The notes under the pieces are model-generated. The model was not told where the DNA came from, ran no database searches, and saw only the letters and a program-made list of their open reading frames with translations. A program made the position numbers and the translations under genes. Positions 1 through 6,807 of a stretch of DNA of 13,671 nucleotides are shown here, piece by piece. The stretch's first letter is position 1. Every line of letters starts with the position of its first letter. This DNA comes from Kiritimatiellia bacterium (GTDB lineage: Bacteria; Verrucomicrobiota; Kiritimatiellia; RFP12; UBA1067), in the NCBI GenBank assembly GCA_900767325.1, contig CAAFYT010000061.1, positions 1 to 13,671 on the forward strand. The letters are read 5' to 3'.

Positions 1-139
1 AAGGTGAACGGTGGAAGGTTAGAAACTCCGATCCGTAGGGCTCTCGCTACCGCTCCGCTGAATTGGCTTTTGCCAGCAGACCTCGTCAGCTGCCCCTTCC
101 AATCTGCCCCTCAACCCAACTTATCGACAAGCCGGAGCC
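1..139. other. non-coding stretch downstream of gmk, possible RNA fold
   Basis: No convincing gene lies here. Reading past the gmk stop on the - strand there is no ATG or GTG start and only a short TTG frame, and the + strand frame has no family resemblance. A 7-bp helix can form between TGGAAGG (12-18) and CCTTCCA (95-101). It encloses short hairpins: GTAG/CTAC at 35-38/47-50, TGGC/GCCA at 64-67/72-75 around a TTTT (AAAA on the - strand) loop, and CAGC/GCTG at 74-77/89-92 as an alternative. It lacks a T-loop motif and an obvious anticodon arm, so I do not call a tRNA. I see no U-tract terminator for the operon. Confidence 0.25.
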
Positions 140-739
140 CTACAGGCGGCCGGCGAAGGCGTCGATCAGGTCGCACAGCCGCTTGTAGCACTGGCCGAGA
201 TCGTCGTTCGTGACCTGGAACATGTATTCCCCCGCGCGCTCCATCTCGCCCTCGGCGTTCGCCAACCGACGCTCGATCGTCGCGGGCGAATCCGTGCCGC
301 GCCCCTCCAGCCGCTCGCGCAACGCCTCGAGTGACGGCGGATTGATGAAGATGTCGAGATAGCCGATCTTCAGCGGATCGGTGTTGGGCAGGTTCTTCAC
401 GTACTCGCGCACCTTCGCCGCGCCCTGCACGTCGATGTCGAGAATCATCGAGTTGCCCTCGCCGAGCACCTCGACGATCGGCTCTTTCAGCGTGCCGTAG
501 TAGTTGCCGTGCACGCTCGCGTATTCGATGAACGCCCCTTCGCGGATCAGTTCCTCGAAACGCTCCTTGGTGCGGAAGTGGTAGTCGACGCCATCCTCCT
601 CCTCACCGCGCGGCGCGCGGGTCGTGCAGCTGATGGAGTAGACGATGTCGCAGTATTCCTGGAGCAGCATGTCGATCAGGGTCGACTTTCCGCATCCTGA
701 TGGCGCGGAGATCACGAGAAAGAGGGGCTTGGTCTTCAT
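140..739 (-). CDS. gmk: guanylate kinase
   Basis: Phosphorylates GMP to GDP with ATP in the cytoplasm, an essential step in purine nucleotide supply. The 199-residue protein is close to the usual ~205. The P-loop SAPSGCGKST is at residues 11-20, followed by the family segments SCTTRAPRGEEEDGVDYHF (GMP-binding region) and the ILDIDVQGA stretch. The ATG overlaps the TGA of the upstream TatD-like gene (ATGA, 736-739). No Shine-Dalgarno sequence precedes it. Instead an extended -10 element, TGGTATAAT on the - strand (748-756), lies 8 bases upstream, which suggests an additional leaderless transcript besides read-through from the operon. It is the last gene of the operon and ends in TAG, whereas all eleven genes upstream end in TGA. 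Identity is very secure. Confidence 0.97.
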   Translation of the reverse strand: MKTKPLFLVISAPSGCGKSTLIDMLLQEYCDIVYSISCTTRAPRGEEEDGVDYHFRTKERFEELIREGAFIEYASVHGNYYGTLKEPIVEVLGEGNSMILDIDVQGAAKVREYVKNLPNTDPLKIGYLDIFINPPSLEALRERLEGRGTDSPATIERRLANAEGEMERAGEYMFQVTNDDLGQCYKRLCDLIDAFAGRL

Positions 740-1374
740 ATCCGCGTATTATACCAAAATGCGTCGGCGTTGCGGTCGAGAAGCGCGTCGAGCGCGTCCG
801 TCGGAACGCCGCGGATGCGCGCGAGCGCGGCGACGATCTCGCCGATCGCGGGACACGTCGGAGCGCTCTCGATCGTGCGATCGGTCTCGACGAGCAGGCG
901 CTCGGCGGGGATCTTCCGCGCCAGTTCGCGGTAGTTGACGGCGTGGTCGTTCAGGATCGCGGGACCGATGGAGACGTAGCCGTTGAGGCGGACGATCTCG
1001 GGCAGGAGCCCCACCGCGCGCGAGAAGCCGTGGAAGAGCCACGCCGTGACGCCCGCGCCGAACCTTCCGCATTCCGCCACGACCTGTCCCCAGCACTTCG
1101 CGCCGTGGAGCGCGACCACGCGATGAAGCTCCCCCGCCAGACGCAGCTGGACGCGAAAGACCTCGCGCATCTCCTCCGAAATCTCCCGCGCGCGCAGGCG
1201 ATCGAGGCCGATCTCCCCAACGCCCAGATTCGGCGACTGCCGAAGCCGCGCGCGAAGATCCTCCGGCACGCCCTTCGCCGCGTCCCACGGATGCACCCCG
1301 AGGAAGTCGCGCCCGACGATCAGCTCGCGGATGCGCGGATCGTTCGCGGAAAGATGGCAATGAACGTCCGTCAC
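736..1374 (-). CDS. short TatD-family metal-dependent hydrolase
   Basis: A 212-residue TIM-barrel amidohydrolase of the TatD family, putatively a metal-dependent DNase or phosphoesterase; the substrate is unknown. Metal-ligand motifs are visible: DVHCH at 3-7, GEIGLD with Glu54, His90 in VALHGAK, His115 in LFHGFS, and Asp165 in VETDR. It is shorter than typical TatD proteins (~255-260), mainly in connecting segments. The start is GTG at 1372-1374, chosen because it overlaps the upstream TGA (GTGA) and places DVHCH at the N-terminus; longer in-frame starts would run into the glycosyltransferase gene. It is a paralogue of the TatD gene at 4689-5429 in the same operon. The 3' end encodes the putative gmk promoter. 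Confidence 0.85.
   Translation of the reverse strand: MTDVHCHLSANDPRIRELIVGRDFLGVHPWDAAKGVPEDLRARLRQSPNLGVGEIGLDRLRAREISEEMREVFRVQLRLAGELHRVVALHGAKCWGQVVAECGRFGAGVTAWLFHGFSRAVGLLPEIVRLNGYVSIGPAILNDHAVNYRELARKIPAERLLVETDRTIESAPTCPAIGEIVAALARIRGVPTDALDALLDRNADAFWYNTRI
748..756 (-). promoter_or_regulatory. extended -10 promoter element before gmk, inside the upstream gene
   Basis: The - strand reads TGGTATAAT, a perfect TGn extended -10, exactly 8 bases before the gmk ATG. It is encoded by codons Trp207-Tyr208-Asn209 of the overlapping TatD-like gene. The predicted start point falls at or within a base or two of the ATG. No good -35 is visible at 16-18 bp spacing. The same nonamer stands at the same distance before two other genes here, which is the main support. 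Confidence 0.55.
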
Positions 1375-2075
1375 GCGCCCTTGGCCCTTCCGCCGAAACG
1401 CAGGCGGAGGGCGATCCTGATGGACTCGACCGCGATGCCGGCGGTGATCTTCGAGTAGCCGGCGACGCGGTCGGTGAAGACGATCGGCGTTTCGACGATC
1501 TTCAGCTTCGCCTTCCACGCGCGATGGTTCATCTCCAGCTGGAAGGAATAGCCCGCCGATTCGACCGTCGTGAAGTCGATCGCCTTCAGCGCGGAGACCT
1601 TCCAGCATTTGAAGCCGCCCGTCGGATCGCGCAGCGGCAGACCGGTTACGAGCCGGATGAAGAGCCCGCCGAGACGCGAGATCAACCGGCGCCTGAACGG
1701 CCATCCCGGCGTTGCGCCGCCCTTCACGTAGCGCGAGCCGATCACGAGGTCGGCATCTTCCGCGAGAAGGCGCGGCAGGTCCTTCGGATCGTGCGAGAAG
1801 TCGCAGTCCATCTGGACGATGCGCTCGGCCCCGAGCTCAATCGCCTTCTGAAACCCCGCGACATAGGCGCGGCCGAGCCCCTCCTTCTTCATCCGGTGCA
1901 GACACTGCACGCGCGGATTCACGCGATGCAGGGCCTCGATCGCATCGCCTGTTCCATCGGGCGAGTTGTCGTCCACGAAAAGAACCTCCGTCTCGCCCGT
2001 CGCCAAGACGGCTTCGGCCATGCGCACGACGTTTTCGCGCTCGTCGTAGGTCGGTATGACGACAATCGTCTTCAT
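1371..2075 (-). CDS. GT2 polyprenyl-phosphate glycosyltransferase (dolichol-phosphate mannosyltransferase-like)
   Basis: A GT-A fold family 2 glycosyltransferase of 234 residues. By family it moves a sugar, usually mannose from GDP-mannose, onto a polyprenyl phosphate carrier at the cytoplasmic membrane face. Visible motifs are IPTYDERENV (7-16), VDDNSPDGTG (34-43), the DCD metal motif at 90-92, GSRYVKGG (113-120), DPTGGFKCW (150-158) and the TDRVAGYSKI stretch (201-210) typical of DPM1/Ppm1 enzymes. There are no C-terminal membrane helices, so it matches the soluble single-domain class. ATG overlaps the TGA of ispF. A GGAGG ribosome site lies 4 bases before the start, inside ispF. Pairing with ispF puts isoprenoid precursor synthesis next to an enzyme using an isoprenoid carrier. 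The actual sugar is not determined by sequence. Confidence 0.88.
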   Translation of the reverse strand: MKTIVVIPTYDERENVVRMAEAVLATGETEVLFVDDNSPDGTGDAIEALHRVNPRVQCLHRMKKEGLGRAYVAGFQKAIELGAERIVQMDCDFSHDPKDLPRLLAEDADLVIGSRYVKGGATPGWPFRRRLISRLGGLFIRLVTGLPLRDPTGGFKCWKVSALKAIDFTTVESAGYSFQLEMNHRAWKAKLKIVETPIVFTDRVAGYSKITAGIAVESIRIALRLRFGGRAKGA

Positions 2076-2545
2076 TTCGCCTCCAGCAGGCAGACGGCGT
2101 GAACCGCGATGCCGAGGCCCGCGCCGACATCGTCGAGCTTCTCGTTCGTCTTGCCCTTGACGCTGATCGCCTCGACCGGGAGCGCGAGCAGTTCGCCGAG
2201 GCGGCGGCGAATCTCGTCCACGCGCGGACCGATCTTCGGCCGTTCGCAGATCACGGTCGCGTCGATATTGCCGATCGCATAGCCGGCGGACGAAAGTTCG
2301 TCGCGCACGGCTTCGAGCAGCTTCGTCGAATCGGCGTCGCGCCAGGTCTCGTCCGTATCGGGAAAATGCGAGCCGATGTTGCCGAGCGCCGCCGCGCCGA
2401 GGAGCGCGTCGATGATCGCGTGGATGAGCACGTCGGCATCGGAATGTCCGGCAAGGCCCCTCTCGCCGGGGAACTCGACGCCCCCGAGCACGAGACGCCG
2501 ACCGTCGGCGAAGCGGTGGGAATCGTAACCGAAGCCGACTCTCAT
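2072..2545 (-). CDS. ispF: 2-C-methyl-D-erythritol 2,4-cyclodiphosphate synthase
   Basis: MEP-pathway enzyme that cyclises CDP-methylerythritol phosphate to the cyclodiphosphate with release of CMP, on the route to IPP and DMAPP. At 157 residues it has normal length. The metal ligands Asp8 and His10 (YDSH) and His42 (LIHAI) are present, with GHSDAD at 33-38, FPDTD at 61-65 and the active-site stretch SVKGKTNEKLD. The start is the ATG at 2543-2545 overlapping the coaC TGA, with a GAGGGG ribosome site just upstream; a longer in-frame reading overlaps coaC and adds nothing conserved. IspD and IspE are not in the window. Confidence 0.97.
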   Translation of the reverse strand: MRVGFGYDSHRFADGRRLVLGGVEFPGERGLAGHSDADVLIHAIIDALLGAAALGNIGSHFPDTDETWRDADSTKLLEAVRDELSSAGYAIGNIDATVICERPKIGPRVDEIRRRLGELLALPVEAISVKGKTNEKLDDVGAGLGIAVHAVCLLEAK

Positions 2546-3066
2546 TTCAGCCCCTCGAAGATCAGCTCGGGATCCATCATCCGCCCATTTCCCTTCACGC
2601 CGCACGCAAGCTCGCCATCGACCGGCTCGAAGAGCCGCACGCCGCGTTTCACAAGCGCGGCGATGTTCTCCTGCGTCACGGGGCTTTCCCACATGCCGGT
2701 GTTCATCGCCGGGGCGAGGACGATCGGCGCGCGCGTCGCGAGGAGCGTCGCGGTCAGGAGGTTGTCGGCCAGGCCGTAGCGCAGCTTGGCGATGGTGTTC
2801 GCTGTCGCCGGGGCGACGAGCGCGAGGTCGGCCGAATCGGCGAGCGAGATGTGCTCGGGCTTCCACGAGGCGATCGGCGCGAACGAGTCGACGAAGACGG
2901 GATTGCGCGAGAGCGTCTGGAAGGTGAGCGGACGAACGAATTCCGTCGCGGCGCTCGTCATGACCACGGTCACGTCGTCGCCGTTCCGAATGAAGAGGCG
3001 AACGAGCTCCACCGCCTTGTAGGCGGCGATCGAGCCGGTTACGCCGAGGAGGATCTTGCGTTTCAT
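2542..3066 (-). CDS. coaC: phosphopantothenoylcysteine decarboxylase (CoaC domain only)
   Basis: FMN flavoprotein that decarboxylates 4'-phosphopantothenoylcysteine in coenzyme A synthesis. The 174 residues cover only the CoaC half of the usual bacterial CoaBC (Dfp) fusion. GVTGSIAAYK (8-17) binds FMN, His72 (EHISLADSAD) matches the catalytic His, PAMNTGMW is at 119-126, and the active-site cysteine is in GELACGVKGNGRM (Cys155). The frame ends cleanly after the decarboxylase domain, and the next frame is ispF, so the CoaB ligase must be encoded elsewhere or by a different type of enzyme. ATG overlaps the rpe TGA (ATGA). No sign of a frameshifted CoaB remnant is seen downstream. Confidence 0.93.
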   Translation of the reverse strand: MKRKILLGVTGSIAAYKAVELVRLFIRNGDDVTVVMTSAATEFVRPLTFQTLSRNPVFVDSFAPIASWKPEHISLADSADLALVAPATANTIAKLRYGLADNLLTATLLATRAPIVLAPAMNTGMWESPVTQENIAALVKRGVRLFEPVDGELACGVKGNGRMMDPELIFEGLK

Positions 3067-3707
3067 AGACTGGCCCTCAGGTTTTCGACGGCGCGGCGCA
3101 TGTCGGCCTGGCCGAAGAGATAGCTTCCCGCCACGAACTGGTTCGCGCCCGCCTTCGCCGCGAGCGGAATCGTCTCGGCGTTGCCGCCGCCATCGATCAT
3201 GATGTCGAGCTCGGGGCGGCGCTCGCGCAGGAACGAGACCTTCGGCAGGCACTCGGCGATGAACTTCTGGCCGCCATAGCCCGGGTGAACCGTCATCACC
3301 AGCGCTTCGTCGACCTCGTCGAGGTAGGGCACGAGACGCTCGACGGGCGTTTCGGGGTTGAGCACGATCGCGCGCTTGCAGCCGAGCGCACGGATGCGCG
3401 CGAGGGAGGTGTGCAGGTCGCAATCGGCCTCGATGTGGATCTGGATCGTCTGCGCGCCCGCCTTCGCGAACGCCTCCAGATAGAGATCGGGACGGGACAT
3501 CATCAAATGCACGTTGCGGTAGAAGTCCGGCGCGACGCGCGCGCAGAGCGCGACGACATCCGGGCCGAAGCTCAGGTTCGGCACGAAGTGCGGATCCATG
3601 ATGTCGAGGTGGAGCGCGTCGGCCGTCGAGGCCTGCGCGCGCAGGATCTCGTCGGCGAGATGCCCGTAGTCGGCCGCGAGGAGCGAGGGGAGTATTTCGG
3701 TTCTCAT
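3063..3707 (-). CDS. rpe: ribulose-phosphate 3-epimerase
   Basis: Interconverts ribulose 5-phosphate and xylulose 5-phosphate in the pentose phosphate pathway; TIM barrel, metal dependent. It has 214 residues. Ser8 in LPSLLAAD, LHLDIMDPHFVPN with His33, Asp35 and Met37, His67 in NVHLMMSRP, the MTVHPGYGGQKF stretch (138-149) and Asp172 in MIDGGG match the catalytic and phosphate-binding positions of the family. The phosphate-loop end VAGSYLFG is near 192-199. The ATG at 3705-3707 overlaps the TGA of the YhcH-family gene. Only a weak ribosome site precedes it, so translation probably depends on coupling. Confidence 0.96.
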   Translation of the reverse strand: MRTEILPSLLAADYGHLADEILRAQASTADALHLDIMDPHFVPNLSFGPDVVALCARVAPDFYRNVHLMMSRPDLYLEAFAKAGAQTIQIHIEADCDLHTSLARIRALGCKRAIVLNPETPVERLVPYLDEVDEALVMTVHPGYGGQKFIAECLPKVSFLRERRPELDIMIDGGGNAETIPLAAKAGANQFVAGSYLFGQADMRRAVENLRASL

Positions 3708-4171
3708 GCCTTGATCTTGAAGATGAGCTTCTTGCTCTCGTGGGGTTCGGCGAGCGTACACGCCGGCGCGTGGGCGCAGGTGTTCGGATAGGTGATGAGG
3801 AACTCGCCCGGCACGATCGTCAGCCATTCGACCTTCTGGTCGTAGAAGCCGATATCCTCCTTCTCGTCGAACGAGCCGCGCGCGAGCGAGTCGAAGATGC
3901 CCAAGCCGAAGGTCTCCGGACCGGCGAGCGGCACATGGAGATCGAAGTACTTGCGATGGAGCTCGGGCTTGCGGTCCTTCGGCGCGACGAGCTGCGCCGA
4001 AACGCAGTTCACCCAGACGTTCTCGCCGTCGATCTCGTTCCGCCCGCTCTTGAGCGCGGCGAAATCGCCCTTGGCGATCAGGGCCGCGGCCTTGGCGAAG
4101 CCGGCGTTGAGATGCGCGTAGTTGCCGATGTTCTCGAGCTTGTCGATGATGTAGACGTTTTCGATGTTCAT
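3704..4171 (-). CDS. YhcH/YjgK/YiaL family (DUF386) protein
   Basis: A 155-residue cupin-like protein of the YhcH/YjgK/YiaL family. Relatives are linked to sugar metabolism, for example sialic acid catabolism in E. coli and the beta subunit of evolved beta-galactosidase. Visible signatures are the NCVSAQL segment, the PELHRKYFDLHVPLAG stretch (69-84, with Glu70, His72, Asp77 and His79 as likely metal-site residues) and YPNTCAHAP (128-136, with His134). No signal peptide or membrane segment. ATG overlaps the tadA TGA, with GGAGG about ten bases upstream. Its place directly before rpe fits a role in handling a sugar or sugar phosphate, but the substrate cannot be read from sequence. Confidence 0.85.
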   Translation of the reverse strand: MNIENVYIIDKLENIGNYAHLNAGFAKAAALIAKGDFAALKSGRNEIDGENVWVNCVSAQLVAPKDRKPELHRKYFDLHVPLAGPETFGLGIFDSLARGSFDEKEDIGFYDQKVEWLTIVPGEFLITYPNTCAHAPACTLAEPHESKKLIFKIKA

Positions 4172-4692
4172 GGTTGTTGTTCCTCCACGGATGAGAGTTT
4201 ATCATTTTCTTCGCGTCGATGGCGAAAAAATTCCTGCAGCACCGCCTTCGCCTCCGCCTCGAGAACGCCCTCGACGATCTCGGGATGGTGGTTGATTCCG
4301 GGGTGCGCGAAGATGCCGAAGGTCGTTCCGCCTCCGCGCTTCGGGTCGCCCACGCCCCAGACCACGGTCTTCACGCGCGCAAGGACAATCGCCCCCGCGC
4401 ACATCGGGCAGGGCTCCTTGGTGACATAGAGCCGCGCCTTCGTGAGCCGCCAGTTCCCCGTGGCCTCGAACGCCTGCGAGAGCGCCAGCATCTCGGCGTG
4501 GGCGGTGGCGTCGGTCAGGCCCTCGGTCTGGTTGTGCGCGCGGCCGAGGATGCGCGCGCCGGCGGGCGAGGCGTTCGCATCGGACGGCTCCTCCACGATC
4601 ACGCAACCCGTCGGCACCTCGCCGTCGGCCGCGGCCTTCTCGGCCTCGCGCAACGCCATGCGCATGAAATGCTCGTCGAACGCCGCGTTCAC
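4168..4692 (-). CDS. tadA: tRNA-specific adenosine deaminase
   Basis: Zinc deaminase that converts A34 to inosine in the tRNA-Arg(ACG) wobble position. The 174-residue protein has the HAE motif (His65, Glu67) and PCPMC (Cys95, Cys98), giving the zinc ligands and proton shuttle, plus the family VWGVGDPKRGG segment. It carries a small insertion around residues 35-46 in the strand before the active site and an acidic C-terminal tail. The start is GTG at 4690-4692, overlapping the TatD TGA as GTGA. A later in-frame ATG exists (FMRMAL) but would cut into the first helix. Free cytosine or guanine deaminase is the alternative, but the tail and motifs favour TadA. Confidence 0.92.
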   Translation of the reverse strand: MNAAFDEHFMRMALREAEKAAADGEVPTGCVIVEEPSDANASPAGARILGRAHNQTEGLTDATAHAEMLALSQAFEATGNWRLTKARLYVTKEPCPMCAGAIVLARVKTVVWGVGDPKRGGGTTFGIFAHPGINHHPEIVEGVLEAEAKAVLQEFFRHRREENDKLSSVEEQQP

Positions 4693-5429
4693 GAAAGGAC
4701 CCTTTCCGCATTCGCAAAGGTGAGAGCGGCCACCGCCTCGGCGGATTGTCCGCGAAGGGAGGCGATGTAGGTGCAGGTATGGGAGAGGAAGGCCGGTTCG
4801 TTCGGCTGGCCGCGCTTCGGCTCGGGCGCGAGGAACGGCGAATCCGTCTCGATCAGGAGTCGATCATCCGGCACGAAGATGGCCGTCGCGCGCACGTTGA
4901 TGGCGCCGCGGAACGTGACGATGCCGGAGATCGAGATGTAGAAGCCGAGGTCGAGGAAGTCTTCCGCCACCTCGGGCGATCCCGTGTAGCAGTGGATGAT
5001 GCCGCGCGAGGGAATCTCGCGCAGGAGCGCGAGCGTATCGTCGTCGGCCTCGCGCGTGTGGATCACGACGGGCAGGTCGCGCCGACGCGCCTCCTCAAGC
5101 TGCTCCGCGAAGAGAACGCGTTGCTGCTCGCGCGTCTCCGGCGAATAATGGTAGTCGAGCCCGATCTCGCCCCAGGCCGCCAGACGCGGCACGGCGGCGA
5201 TCGGCGATCGCGCGGATTCGCATTGCTCGCGGTCGTAGCCGAGCGCACAGCGGACGATCGGCGAGAGGGACGCCGCGCACTGCGCCGCGCTGTTCAGCTC
5301 CGCGCTGCCGCCAACCGCCAGCAGCGCCTCGACCCCCGCCGCTTGCGCGCGCGCGAGGATCGCGCCGATCTCGACGGGGTCGGCCTTCTCGAAATGGCAA
5401 TGGGTGTCGAAGAGTTTCAGGCGTTTCAT
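4689..5429 (-). CDS. tatD: TatD-family hydrolase
   Basis: A 246-residue metal-dependent hydrolase of the TatD/YcfH family, members of which are 3'-5' DNases or D-aminoacyl-tRNA deacylase-like enzymes. All ligand motifs are present: DTHCH at 8-12, GEIGLDYH with Glu88, His124 in VVIHTRE, His146 in IIHCYTG, and Asp196 in IETDSPFL, followed by the PNEP helix start near 209. The ATG at 5427-5429 overlaps the TGA of the pseudouridine synthase gene; a longer reading would lie inside that gene. It is the full-length partner of the shorter paralogue at 736-1374. Confidence 0.92.
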   Translation of the reverse strand: MKRLKLFDTHCHFEKADPVEIGAILARAQAAGVEALLAVGGSAELNSAAQCAASLSPIVRCALGYDREQCESARSPIAAVPRLAAWGEIGLDYHYSPETREQQRVLFAEQLEEARRRDLPVVIHTREADDDTLALLREIPSRGIIHCYTGSPEVAEDFLDLGFYISISGIVTFRGAINVRATAIFVPDDRLLIETDSPFLAPEPKRGQPNEPAFLSHTCTYIASLRGQSAEAVAALTFANAERVLS

Positions 5430-6088
5430 GGTTTGGATTCGAACTCCAGTTTTCGTTGTGTGAAAGGATGCGTCACGACGAGCCGACGCGAATGGAGGTA
5501 GAGGCGCGAGGCGCCCTTCTTCGCGCCGTACTTCACATCGCCCACCACGGGATGGCCGGCCTCCGAGAAGTGGACGCGGATCTGGTTCTTGCGCCCCGAC
5601 TTGAGCGCGACCTCGACGAGCGTCGTGCCGCGTTCGACGGACAGGCGCCTCCATTCCGTGCGCGCGAGCTTGCCGAGCTTCGGATCGCTTACGCTCGACA
5701 CCTTCATCGTGCGCGGATCGTCGCGCAGGTACGATTCGTACACGCCGCGCTCCTCCGCGAGCTCCCCTTCCACGCGCGCGAGATACGTCTTCTCGGTGAG
5801 CGCGCTCCAGTCGTCGCGAAAGGCGTTCGCCAGCTTCTCGGACTTCACGAAGAGCATCACGCCCGACGTTTCGCGATCCAGGCGATGCACGAGATAGACG
5901 CGCTTGCGGCTGCGGAGCTGTCCCTTGCGGACGTAGGCGTTGAGCAGGTTCTCGACGGTGAGCTGCGTTTCGCGCGCCACGCGCCCCACCACCTTCGTGT
6001 GCGTGGTCAAAAGTCCCGCGGGCTTGTCGATCACGATCAGGTCGGCATCCTCGTAGAGCACCTCGAACGGAAGGAACTTCGATCTCAC
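5426..6088 (-). CDS. RluA-family pseudouridine synthase
   Basis: Isomerises uridines to pseudouridine in rRNA and/or tRNA. The 220-residue protein has no N-terminal S4 domain and opens directly with FEVLYEDADLIVIDKPAG, as in E. coli RluA (23S U746 and tRNA U32). The catalytic motif HRLDRETSG is at 69-77 with Asp71, followed by KTYLARVEG and the GRKNQIRVHF RNA-binding stretch near the C-terminal third. The start is GTG at 6086-6088, overlapping the rsmE TGA, with GGAGG 7 bases upstream. The target nucleotide cannot be assigned from sequence, so no gene symbol is given. Confidence 0.9.
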   Translation of the reverse strand: MRSKFLPFEVLYEDADLIVIDKPAGLLTTHTKVVGRVARETQLTVENLLNAYVRKGQLRSRKRVYLVHRLDRETSGVMLFVKSEKLANAFRDDWSALTEKTYLARVEGELAEERGVYESYLRDDPRTMKVSSVSDPKLGKLARTEWRRLSVERGTTLVEVALKSGRKNQIRVHFSEAGHPVVGDVKYGAKKGASRLYLHSRRLVVTHPFTQRKLEFESKP

Positions 6089-6807
6089 GGCAGCTCCTCC
6101 TTCGGCATCAGCTGCGCCAAAAGCGCGATCGTCGCGGTGTCGGTTCGCAGGATGCGCCCGCCCAGCGAATAGCGCAGAAAGCCGTGCTCCTCCAGACGCG
6201 CGACTTCGTCGTCGAGCCAGCCGCCTTCGGGACCGATCGCCAGAACGAGGCGCTGCGGCGGGGCGAAGGAAGGATTCCCGGCCGAGGCGTAGGGATGCGC
6301 CACGAACCTCGCCTCGCCCGCGAAAAGCGTCTCGAGCTCATCCGCGACGAAGCGGCGGAAATCGCGCCGCACCTCCAGCGTGGGCAGGATCGACGCGCCC
6401 GACTGCATCAGCCCGTCGACGAAAAGCGGCGAATAGTTCTCGCGCTTCAGGAGCGTCGCGCCCCAGAAATCCTTCTCCACGCGCTTCGCCCCGACGAGCA
6501 CGATCCGCCCGACGCCCAGCGCGGCGAGCTGGGGCAGGAGGCGCTTGAGGATGCGCGGACGCGGCGGCGCGAGGATCAGATCGACCCACGGCCGAAGACT
6601 CGCGCGCGTATGCTCGCAGCGCACGGTCACGGCGGAGCCGGAGATCTCCGTTATGACCGACGTTCCGATCGGCCCGTCGATCTCGCCGGTCTTGAGCACC
6701 TGGCCGACCTCGCCGTGCAGGACCTTCAGGATGTGCGCGGCGCGCGCATCGGACAAGGTCACGCACCCCCCGACGATCTCCGACGGCTCGAAGAGGATGC
6801 GGTTCAT
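6085..6807 (-). CDS. rsmE: 16S rRNA (uracil1498-N3)-methyltransferase
   Basis: SPOUT-class methyltransferase that methylates N3 of U1498 in helix 44 of 16S rRNA using S-adenosylmethionine. At 240 residues it has normal length. The N-terminal PUA-like part (1-70) includes HILKVLHGEVGQ. The SAM-binding trefoil knot shows LAIGPEGGW at 189-197 and LGGRILRTDTA at 215-225 (usual form LGxRILRTETA). The ATG overlaps the TGA of the amidohydrolase. A GGGAGG stretch sits a little far upstream (about 11 bases), so coupling may help initiation. Confidence 0.96.
   Translation of the reverse strand: MNRILFEPSEIVGGCVTLSDARAAHILKVLHGEVGQVLKTGEIDGPIGTSVITEISGSAVTVRCEHTRASLRPWVDLILAPPRPRILKRLLPQLAALGVGRIVLVGAKRVEKDFWGATLLKRENYSPLFVDGLMQSGASILPTLEVRRDFRRFVADELETLFAGEARFVAHPYASAGNPSFAPPQRLVLAIGPEGGWLDDEVARLEEHGFLRYSLGGRILRTDTATIALLAQLMPKEELP

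Noticed and set aside
1..139. tRNA gene suggested by the 7-bp closing helix
   Set aside because: No T-loop consensus, no proper anticodon stem, and the hairpins do not have tRNA spacing on either strand.
700..1458. 252-codon + strand frame opposite the short TatD gene
   Set aside because: Arg-rich composition, no ribosome site, and fully explained by the opposite reading of a GC-rich gene.
2072..2866. N-terminal extension of IspF (264-codon reading)
   Set aside because: The extra part is the shadow of coaC. The ATG at 2543-2545 gives the normal 157-residue enzyme with Asp8 and His10 in place.
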